From the NCBI GenBank assembly GCA_018365815.1, contig JAGZJH010000019.1, positions 1 to 43,053 on the forward strand: a DNA stretch of 43,053 bases, given 5' to 3'. Shown in pieces: positions 8,301-14,980 of the stretch. How positions within the stretch are numbered: position 1 is the first letter of the stretch; each line of letters begins with the position of its first letter. The notes under the pieces were generated by a model. It saw nothing but the letters and a program-made list of their open reading frames with translations, was not told where the DNA came from and searched no databases. The stretch is from Erysipelotrichaceae bacterium (GTDB lineage Bacteria > Bacillota_I > Bacilli_A > Erysipelotrichales > Coprobacillaceae). The position numbers were made by a program, and so were the translations under genes.

Positions 8301-8728
8301 TAGATATGCATTAAATAAATTTAAATAGAGAAATTGGTAAGGATTGATTCCTATAATGCATAGAAGTTGGTTCTTTTCATGTGTGCCGGCATGGGATGAA
8401 TTTATAGGTATTTACCGCCAATTACATTGAACCACAAGCCGTTAATAATGATGTCATGGGTGAAGGAAGTGGGGTAACAATTTTTTTGAGTGTGCGAATA
8501 GAAACTTGATGGAGTTAAATGTTGATAAGGTTATTAAACACACCAAAGTACAAAGGTGCTTATAAATGCTAAAATAGTAATATATCATTTTATAGTTAAT
8601 GGAAAATGTAATAATTTTAGAATTCATATACCACTTTATTTTAAAATGTTCAAAAAATAAAAACTTTATTAAATTCATTCAATATTTACTAAAAATATGA
8701 AAAATATTGAAAAAATCAGTATTTTTTA
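8301..8728. other. gene-free stretch with remnants
   Basis: No intact gene is visible. It holds the transposase remnant at 8338-8379. From 8408 to 8509 (plus strand) an open run reads ANYIEPQAVNNDVMGEGSG and then VTIFLSVRIET to a TGA. This looks protein-like but has no start and I cannot name it. An AT-rich hairpin (8700-8710 with 8716-8726) followed by Ts precedes the importer promoter. The region looks like a decayed insertion site. Confidence 0.4.
8338..8379 (-). mobile_element. remnant of an IS3-family transposase C-terminus
   Basis: On the minus strand one frame reads EPTSMHYRNQSL, matching GLTPVQYRNQSL of the transposase end at the right edge of the window. At DNA level the two segments share an identical 15-mer (TAAGGATTGATTCCT) and diverge beyond. 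Only about 40 bp is recognisable and no terminal repeat is seen here. Confidence 0.55.
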
Positions 8729-8757
8729 TTGCATATGTTCAAAGTATGTGTTATCTT
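8729..8757 (+). promoter_or_regulatory. predicted promoter of the ABC importer operon
   Basis: TTGCAT (8729-8734) and TATCTT (8752-8757) are 17 bp apart. A TG at 8749-8750 gives an extended -10. The start would lie about 20 nt before the lipoprotein gene's ATG at 8784, leaving a short leader. Confidence 0.55.
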
Positions 8758-8783
8758 TATTAAAATTGAACAAGGAGAAGAAT

Positions 8784-9761
8784 ATGAACAAACTATTAAA
8801 AATATTGCTAGCTTGTATATTAGTAATCAGTTTAACAGGTTGTCAATCACAAATGACACGACCTAAAGTGGTAATCTATTCAAGCTCAGAAAATTATCGA
8901 AATGAATATTTACAAAAACGTTTAGATGAGCAATTTCCTCAATATGATATTTTTATTCAATATATTTCAACAGGAAATAGTGCAGCTCGTTTAAAAAGTG
9001 AAGGAAAAAAGATTGAAGCAGATATTATTTTAGAACTAGAAACAACATATCTTGAACAGTTAAAAGATATGTTAGTTACACTTGACGATTATGATTTTTC
9101 ACGTTATTTAGATGAATTAGTGCCAAGTCATAAAAAATATGCACCATGGTATCGCATTAGTGGTGCGATTATCGTTAATCGTGAAGTCTTGAAAAGTAAA
9201 GGATTGGCAGTTCCTAATTGTTATGAAGATTTATTGAAACCAGAATATAAAAATTTGATTTCTATGCCTAGTCCTAAGGCTTCAAGTACCGGTTATATGT
9301 TTTTGAAAAATATTGTAAATGTAATGGGCGAAACTCAAGCGTTTAAATATTTTGATGAATTATCAAAAAATATTTTACAATTTACTTCTTCGGGTTCAGG
9401 TCCAGTAAAGGCATTGTTGCAAAAAGAAGCTGGAATAGGACTTGGCATTACATATCAAGCTGTTAATGAAATTAATCATGGGGTAAATTTAGATATCCTA
9501 TTTTTTAAAGAAGGTGCGCCTTATACTACTGCTGGATTTGCAATGGTAGAAGGTCATCAAGATAAAGAAGGTGTTAAAGAAGTATTTGATTATCTTTATA
9601 ATACTTTAATTTATGAAGATAAAGAAAAATTTGCACCTGAACAAATTTTTAAAGGACAAGTCAATCATGTTGAAAATTATCCTAAAAATATCAATTATGC
9701 AGATATGTCAAATAATACTGAAAGTGAAAGATTACGTTTATTAAGAAAATGGGAATATTAG
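8784..9761 (+). CDS. ABC importer solute-binding lipoprotein (PhnS/FbpA-like)
   Basis: This is a membrane-anchored binding protein that would deliver substrate to the adjacent permease. The start at 8784 has AAGGAGAAG and opens a lipoprotein signal peptide with lipobox LTGC, Cys20 being the lipidated residue. The frame runs 29 codons further upstream, but that would bury the signal. The mature part (KVVIYSSSE, then STGNSAARLKSEG, EADIILE, SSTGYMFL, SSGSGPVKALL, PYTTAGFAMV) has the layout of the iron/2-aminoethylphosphonate binding-protein family. There is no adjacent Tyr-Tyr pair, the usual iron ligands of FbpA, so a non-iron solute is favoured. The flanking cytidylyltransferases suggest a choline- or aminoethylphosphonate-like compound, as inference. 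Confidence 0.82.
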   Translation: MNKLLKILLACILVISLTGCQSQMTRPKVVIYSSSENYRNEYLQKRLDEQFPQYDIFIQYISTGNSAARLKSEGKKIEADIILELETTYLEQLKDMLVTLDDYDFSRYLDELVPSHKKYAPWYRISGAIIVNREVLKSKGLAVPNCYEDLLKPEYKNLISMPSPKASSTGYMFLKNIVNVMGETQAFKYFDELSKNILQFTSSGSGPVKALLQKEAGIGLGITYQAVNEINHGVNLDILFFKEGAPYTTAGFAMVEGHQDKEGVKEVFDYLYNTLIYEDKEKFAPEQIFKGQVNHVENYPKNINYADMSNNTESERLRLLRKWEY

Positions 9762-9770
9762 AGGTAACAT

Positions 9771-10553
9771 ATGGAAACATTGATGAAAATTAAAGATATA
9801 CATAAGATTTATGGTGAAAAAGTAGTGTTAAATAAAATTAATTTTGATGTGAAGAAGGGAGAATTTTTATCTGTTTTAGGACCATCAGGTTGTGGAAAAA
9901 CAACGCTATTAAAAATCTTAATCGGAATAGAAAAACAAACTTCTGGCAAAATATTTTTGAATCAAAGAAGTATTGAAAATGAAGAACCATCTAAACGAGA
10001 AATGGGAATTGTTTTTCAAAATTATGCATTATTCCCTAATATGACCGTGCTTCAAAATGTAGAATATGCATTAAAATTTCATTCTAAATATCAAAAAGAA
10101 GCAAAAAAGATAGCTTTAGAAGTGTTAGAACAAGTAGGGTTAATGGAACATATTAATAAACGTGTGGATCGCTTATCGGGAGGACAGCAACAAAGAGTTG
10201 CAATTGCAAGAACATTAGCACTTAAACCTAAAGTAATTTTATTTGATGAGCCACTTTCAGCACTTGATGCAGCTAATCGTTTAACGATGCGTCGAGAAAT
10301 AAAAAAAATACAAAAGGAATACAATTCAACAATTATTTATATAACGCATGATCAAGAAGAAGCATTTACAATGTCAGATCGTATAATGGTAATGAGTGAA
10401 GGGAATATTGAACAAATTGCAACACCAGTTGAATTATATAATAAACCGGGAAATGCATTTGTTGAAAAATTTGTTGTAGAGCATTTAAAAACAAAAATGG
10501 AAGATTTGAAAAAATGTATGGTGGAAATGGAAGATGAAATATATACGTACTAA
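9771..10553 (+). CDS. ABC importer ATP-binding subunit
   Basis: This is the cytoplasmic ATPase energising the neighbouring permease. All motifs are intact: Walker A GPSGCGKTT (from residue 37), Q-loop VFQNYALFPNMTV, signature LSGGQQQR (near 136), Walker B VILFDEPLSALD and the H-loop THDQEEA. The arrangement is that of the FbpC/PotA/PhnT group. At 260 aa it ends soon after the NBD and lacks most of the C-terminal TOBE regulatory region of longer members. It begins 9 nt after the binding-protein gene with GAGG before the ATG. It overlaps the permease gene by 20 nt. Confidence 0.93.
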   Translation: METLMKIKDIHKIYGEKVVLNKINFDVKKGEFLSVLGPSGCGKTTLLKILIGIEKQTSGKIFLNQRSIENEEPSKREMGIVFQNYALFPNMTVLQNVEYALKFHSKYQKEAKKIALEVLEQVGLMEHINKRVDRLSGGQQQRVAIARTLALKPKVILFDEPLSALDAANRLTMRREIKKIQKEYNSTIIYITHDQEEAFTMSDRIMVMSEGNIEQIATPVELYNKPGNAFVEKFVVEHLKTKMEDLKKCMVEMEDEIYTY

Positions 10554-13026
10554 ATCTATTAAAGTTTTATTGTTAATTTATTTATGTTTGACAATTATTT
10601 TACCTTTAGGTGCCATTTTTGTACAAATCGCTAATGTTAATATATTAAAAATATTAACTTCAAAAGTAATTGTAAGAATTTTTAAAAATTCAATCACTTC
10701 AACATTAATTGCTACTACTATTACAGTAATGTTAGCTTTAGTAACTGCTTGGTTTTTATCAAGAAGTAATATAAAATACAAAAAGGTGTGGATTACACTA
10801 CTAACAATCCCAATGTTAATTCCGTCTATATCTCATGGTACTGGGTTAGTTGTATTATTTGGAGGTAATGGAGTTTTAACTAATTTTTTTAACCTTAATT
10901 TTAATGTTTATGGTTTAACAGGAATTGTTTTAGGGTCGATTATGTACTCATTTCCAGTGGCTTTATTGATGTTAGTAGATGTATTTAATTATGAAGATTG
11001 TTCGGTATATACATCTGCAGATGTTCTAGGAATTCCTAAGTTAAGTCAATTATTAAATATTACTTTTCCTTACCTGAAAAAACCGTTAATTTCTGTATTT
11101 TTTACAGTATTTACACTTATATTTACTGATTATGGTGTTCCGTTAATGGTAGGGGGAAAATTTATGACACTCCCTTTGTATATGTATAATGAAGTAATTG
11201 GTTTATTAGATTTTGGTAAAGGGGCTGTTATTGGATTAATTTTAATGATTCCTGCTTTTATAGCATTTATTTTAGATATTTTAAGTAAAGATGTTAAAGG
11301 AATGTCATTTACTACTCAAGAATATATACTTCCTAAAAATAAAGTTCGTGATGTATTTTCAAAAATGTGGATTATAATTTTTTCTGTATTGCTATTAATA
11401 CCGATTTTTGTATTTTTATTTTTGATGGTGATGGAAAAATATCCAGTTAATTTATCTTTTTCAATGAGACATATTTATCGTACTTTAAATATGTCAATGA
11501 CGGATTATATGTTTAATTCAATCATTATTGCTTTATTTACATCTTTGTTTGGAACTTGTCTAAGTTATCTAGTGGCATATTTTTCTACAAGAAGTATAGG
11601 TAAAATTTCTAAATGCTTACATTTAATTTCTATGCTTACATTAGCTATTCCAGGTATAGTACTAGGTTTATCTTATAGTTTAATTTTTAAAAGTAGTTTT
11701 ATATATGGAACATTTGTAATTTTAATCATGGTGAATATCGTCCATTTTTTTGCCTCACCTTATTTAATTGCTTGTAATGCATTAGGAAAACTAAATTCCA
11801 ATTATGAAAATGTAGCCAAAACACTAGGAATTAAACCTTTTTATTTAATAAAAGATGTTATTATGCCACAAACAATAGATACTATTTTAGAAATGTTTAG
11901 TTATTTTTTTATAAATGCAATGGTTACTATTTCAGCAGTATCATTTTTAACAACGATTGATAATCAGCCTTTAGCAATGATGATTCCTCAGTTAGAAGGA
12001 ATGATGCTTCTTGAATCTATTTCATTTGTTTCTATTGTTATTTTATTGATTAATTTATTCACAAAATTTGTTATATATGTTATAAAAAAGATAATTAATT
12101 TTACAAATAATAAGAAGGGGGTTTATAAAATGGAATTAACTCATAAAGAATTCGATGTATTAACTTTTATTGAAGCTAATTTAGATAAAGATTTTACTCA
12201 AAGAGAGTTGTCACATTATTGTAAAGTCTCTTTAGGGACAATAAATAACGCACTTCAAACTTTAAATGAAAAAGGATATATAAACGATCAACATAAAATT
12301 GTGGAAAAAGGGTATAAAGCATTAGAGCCTTATCGAGTAAAAAGAGCAGTATTTATTGCTGCAGGGTTTGGATCAAGATTAGTCCCTTTAACAATCAATT
12401 CACCTAAACCATTAATTAGAGTTAATGGAACAAGAATGATTGATACTCTATTAGATGCGGTTATTGAAGCAGGAATTGAAGAAATTTATATTGTTAGAGG
12501 ATATTTAAAAGAACAATTTGATCAATTATTATATAAGTATCCGATGATTAAGTTTATTGATAATGAATATTATAATGAGGCAAATAATATTTCTTCTGTA
12601 TTATATGCGCGTCAGTTATTACAAAATGCTTATGTATTAGAAGCTGATTTAGTGTTATATAATCCAAAATTAATTACTAAGTATCAATATACAAGTAATT
12701 ATTTAGGAGTAAAAACTGAATTAACTGATGACTGGTGTTTTGAAACAAATAAAAATAAGGTGATTACTAAAGTTAAGGTTGGTGGGCGTAATGTTCATCA
12801 TATGTATGGAATTTCTTATTGGAATAAAGAAGATGGTGAAAAATTAGCAGAAGATGTAAAAAACACATTTGAATTGCCTGGTGGTAAAGAACGATATTGG
12901 GATCAAGTTCCTTTGGAGTATTGCAAAGAACATTATAAAATAGAGGTTAGAGAATGTTCATTTGATGATATTATAGAGATTGATTCATATAATGACTTAA
13001 AGAAAATTGATCCGCACTATCAGTAA
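10534..13026 (+). CDS. ABC permease (double BPD domain) in frame with wHTH-cytidylyltransferase
   Basis: Residues 1-532 are a two-domain membrane permease of the FbpB/PhnU-V type with about 12 hydrophobic helices. The two ATPase-coupling (EAA) loops are ADVLGIPKLSQLL...FP and AKTLGIKPFYLIKDV...MP. The normal length for such a permease is about 520-560 aa, so it should stop near residue 530. Instead the frame continues through NNKKGVYK into a complete winged helix plus LicC-type cytidylyltransferase (residues 533-830). No stop codon separates them. A strong internal ribosome site and ATG at 12130 suggest the second part may also, or mainly, be made alone. The fusion may be genuine or the result of a small indel: the +2 frame has TAATAA at the junction. 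The permease role itself is secure. Confidence 0.85.
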   Translation: MKYIRTKSIKVLLLIYLCLTIILPLGAIFVQIANVNILKILTSKVIVRIFKNSITSTLIATTITVMLALVTAWFLSRSNIKYKKVWITLLTIPMLIPSISHGTGLVVLFGGNGVLTNFFNLNFNVYGLTGIVLGSIMYSFPVALLMLVDVFNYEDCSVYTSADVLGIPKLSQLLNITFPYLKKPLISVFFTVFTLIFTDYGVPLMVGGKFMTLPLYMYNEVIGLLDFGKGAVIGLILMIPAFIAFILDILSKDVKGMSFTTQEYILPKNKVRDVFSKMWIIIFSVLLLIPIFVFLFLMVMEKYPVNLSFSMRHIYRTLNMSMTDYMFNSIIIALFTSLFGTCLSYLVAYFSTRSIGKISKCLHLISMLTLAIPGIVLGLSYSLIFKSSFIYGTFVILIMVNIVHFFASPYLIACNALGKLNSNYENVAKTLGIKPFYLIKDVIMPQTIDTILEMFSYFFINAMVTISAVSFLTTIDNQPLAMMIPQLEGMMLLESISFVSIVILLINLFTKFVIYVIKKIINFTNNKKGVYKMELTHKEFDVLTFIEANLDKDFTQRELSHYCKVSLGTINNALQTLNEKGYINDQHKIVEKGYKALEPYRVKRAVFIAAGFGSRLVPLTINSPKPLIRVNGTRMIDTLLDAVIEAGIEEIYIVRGYLKEQFDQLLYKYPMIKFIDNEYYNEANNISSVLYARQLLQNAYVLEADLVLYNPKLITKYQYTSNYLGVKTELTDDWCFETNKNKVITKVKVGGRNVHHMYGISYWNKEDGEKLAEDVKNTFELPGGKERYWDQVPLEYCKEHYKIEVRECSFDDIIEIDSYNDLKKIDPHYQ
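12130..13026 (+). CDS. winged-helix / LicC-type cytidylyltransferase (copy B), internal start
   Basis: This is the downstream module of the fused frame, listed separately because AAGAAGGGGG (12112-12121) sits 8 nt before ATG 12130. The start also aligns with the start of copy A at 7386. Residues 1-70 are the winged helix (FTQRELSHYCKVSLGTINNAL). Then come AAGFGSRL (77-84), PKPLIRVNG, GYLKEQF, TDDWCF, YGISYWN, RYWDQVP and IEIDSYNDL, as in copy A. The Trp of DDWCF aligns with a Trp of pneumococcal LicC in a region thought to contact choline. It is likely to activate the imported headgroup with CTP. Whether it is made free, fused or both is undecided. Confidence 0.65.
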   Translation: MELTHKEFDVLTFIEANLDKDFTQRELSHYCKVSLGTINNALQTLNEKGYINDQHKIVEKGYKALEPYRVKRAVFIAAGFGSRLVPLTINSPKPLIRVNGTRMIDTLLDAVIEAGIEEIYIVRGYLKEQFDQLLYKYPMIKFIDNEYYNEANNISSVLYARQLLQNAYVLEADLVLYNPKLITKYQYTSNYLGVKTELTDDWCFETNKNKVITKVKVGGRNVHHMYGISYWNKEDGEKLAEDVKNTFELPGGKERYWDQVPLEYCKEHYKIEVRECSFDDIIEIDSYNDLKKIDPHYQ

Positions 13027-13086
13027 ATTTAACAAAAGAAAATAACTTAAATGCTGATTATTACTGAATAATCGGTATATTAAAAT

Positions 13087-13137
13087 AGGAGACTACTAAT
13101 ATTGTTGAGTATATCAATAATATTAGTAGTCTCCTTT
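13087..13137. terminator. bidirectional terminator between convergent genes
   Basis: A 22-bp stem (13087-13108 with 13114-13135, one G-U pair) encloses a 5-nt loop. It is followed by TTT on the plus strand and ATTTT on the minus strand. It sits midway between the cytidylyltransferase end (13026) and the licB end (13179) and would stop both transcripts. The T-runs are short but the stem is unusually long. Confidence 0.75.
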
Positions 13138-13178
13138 AATATATTTAACTTGAGGTAATGGTGAATGTATTTATTAAA

Positions 13179-14108
13179 TTATTTCTTATTTTTGAATTCT
13201 TCAATATTAACTGCAGCAATTAATGAACCGATTATGATGATAATTCCAAAGATAATACTACTTAGAGTTGGTTTTGTGCCAATTAAGATGAAACTAAAGA
13301 TAATAGACCATGCAGAATAAGTGATGTTTAGTGACATAGCTTTTGAGGCACCGATTTTATTAATTGCTTTATAGTAGCATAAATATGAAACTGTTCCAAA
13401 TAAAGCTGAGGCAATAATATAAATTATACTGTTATCAGTAAATATTGATAAACTAAATGACCATCCTTTTAGTAATGGAAGAATGATTAAACCATAAAAT
13501 AAGGCTGAAACTGTTTGTCTTATTTGTAATGCATGTTTATCACTTACGTCTGGATCTTTCATTCCGTATGCACAAATAACTGCTTCACTTGCCCAACCAA
13601 TGATACATAATAGTGCAAAACCAAAGCCTAAAAATAAATTTGTAATTTCACTATTTGATGGGCTATATCCAAGACCAATAACTCCTCCAATAGCGACAAG
13701 TAAACCAATAATTTGCCACCATCGCATTTTTTCTTTTAAGAAAATGTATGAGAATAATGCCCCAACTGCAGGAAATAATGCAGATAATATAGCTGTATAT
13801 GATGGTCCGATATATTTAATTGCATTAACATATCCTGTCATACCAATAGGACCTCCTAGTAACGCACCTAGGATAATGAATTTTCCACTTTTTGTTTTTA
13901 ATGCTTTTAGTACATTCGGAAGTTCTTTTTTTGCTCCCATGTAAATAAACATCCAAATTGCTGAAAAAGTGTCATGTAAGAATGTACTTACGAATGGTGC
14001 TAAAAATAGTGCTGTTTCTGTTGAAGTAAATTTTGATGAAACTAATGCAATTCCTAATACAACAGTGTCTAATCCCCATAAAAGTCCACCTAGTAGTCCG
14101 CTAATCAT
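13179..14108 (-). CDS. licB: LicB-type choline permease (DMT superfamily)
   Basis: This is a 309-aa polytopic membrane protein with about ten hydrophobic helices in two EamA-like halves. Visible features are GLLGGLLWGLDTVVLG at the start, GALLGGPIGMTGY, AILSALFPAVGALFSYIFLKE at the end of the first half, and ASKAMSLNITYSAWS in the second. LicB proteins import choline for phosphorylcholine synthesis, and its operon partners licC and licA support the role. It begins with a 4-nt ATGA overlap with the licC stop, so translation is probably coupled. It is the last gene of the minus-strand lic operon. Confidence 0.87.
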   Translation of the reverse strand: MISGLLGGLLWGLDTVVLGIALVSSKFTSTETALFLAPFVSTFLHDTFSAIWMFIYMGAKKELPNVLKALKTKSGKFIILGALLGGPIGMTGYVNAIKYIGPSYTAILSALFPAVGALFSYIFLKEKMRWWQIIGLLVAIGGVIGLGYSPSNSEITNLFLGFGFALLCIIGWASEAVICAYGMKDPDVSDKHALQIRQTVSALFYGLIILPLLKGWSFSLSIFTDNSIIYIIASALFGTVSYLCYYKAINKIGASKAMSLNITYSAWSIIFSFILIGTKPTLSSIIFGIIIIIGSLIAAVNIEEFKNKK

Positions 14109-14980
14109 TGATTTTCTCCTTCTAATAGTTTTGTTTGATAGTTATAAGTAAATGTTTTGTTGTTTGCATTGAATTGTATTCCAATAGCTTGGTTGCCTTG
14201 TTTAATTGGTTTAATGTTGATAATATCTTTTTCTTCAATCTTTAGTGTGTTTGAAATTGATTTTAATATTTTTGATTGGGTATCATTAATATACTTATGA
14301 TCAAATTCTCTAAGTTCATCTAACGAATCAAATTCAAATATTTGATTTTCTTGATATTTATTTATTTTCATTTTTAATTCGTTAATATGTTCTAAATAAA
14401 TGGATTCCCATAGTTTATCTTGGGTTATTTTTAAGTTAATTTCTTTCTCTAATATAGATTTAAATTTTTGGCTAAAACTATTTGAAAAAAATGCATGTCC
14501 TAGCATAATCCATTGATTTTCTCCACCAATTGTCACATCTGTAATATAGTTATTTTGATCATATGTAATACACCATTCATCAGTTTGTCCATTTTTATAT
14601 ATAGATGAATAATAGGCTTCGTCAACAGTTGCAGTGAATGGATTTTGTGTGAAGTAATTATCTGCTGAACAAATATAAGTGTTTTTCAATAAATCTTTAG
14701 CAATATATAAACTGTAATGATTGTTATGAGTGTTGTAGTTTTGATTGTATAGTGTTTTAATATTAAATTTTTCTTTTAAATATTCAAATTGTTCAGCTTT
14801 GTATCCAGTAATAATTGTGATATCGTTTATTCCCGCACTTTGTAGTTGTTTGATTTGTCTTTCAATGAGCACTTCATTTTTTACTTGAATAAGTGCTTTT
14901 GGTTTTTCATATGAAATGGGTGCAAATCGAGAAGACATACCTGCAGCCATAATTATTGCGTTATCAACATTGATATTCAT
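14105..14980 (-). CDS. licC: LicC-type CTP:phosphocholine cytidylyltransferase with extra C-terminal tail
   Basis: It would convert phosphocholine and CTP to CDP-choline. There is no winged helix: the nucleotide loop AAGMSSRF is at residues 12-19, followed by KPKALIQV, GYKAEQFEYL, the Asp-containing CSADNYF, DEWCITY and FEFDSLDEL near 230. Typical LicC proteins end about there (near 230 aa). The extra 60 or so residues (KIEEKDIINIKPIKQGNQ onward) resemble the beginning of the kinase N-lobe in the upstream LicA part (IQKCDILNIIALKTGMTN) but stop before any catalytic motif. It begins inside the 3' end of the upstream gene (17-nt overlap) behind AGGAGA. Confidence 0.87.
   Translation of the reverse strand: MNINVDNAIIMAAGMSSRFAPISYEKPKALIQVKNEVLIERQIKQLQSAGINDITIITGYKAEQFEYLKEKFNIKTLYNQNYNTHNNHYSLYIAKDLLKNTYICSADNYFTQNPFTATVDEAYYSSIYKNGQTDEWCITYDQNNYITDVTIGGENQWIMLGHAFFSNSFSQKFKSILEKEINLKITQDKLWESIYLEHINELKMKINKYQENQIFEFDSLDELREFDHKYINDTQSKILKSISNTLKIEEKDIINIKPIKQGNQAIGIQFNANNKTFTYNYQTKLLEGENQ

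Noticed and set aside
8454..8678. 74-codon minus-strand frame in the gap before the importer
   Set aside because: Low-complexity A/T-rich translation rich in Phe, Ile and Tyr, no ribosome site, and it crosses the decayed insertion region.
8784..10553. Iron(III) importer of the Fbp type
   Set aside because: The fold is similar, but the binding protein lacks the adjacent Tyr pair, and the context is cytidylyltransferases and lic genes; iron is not excluded but is less likely.
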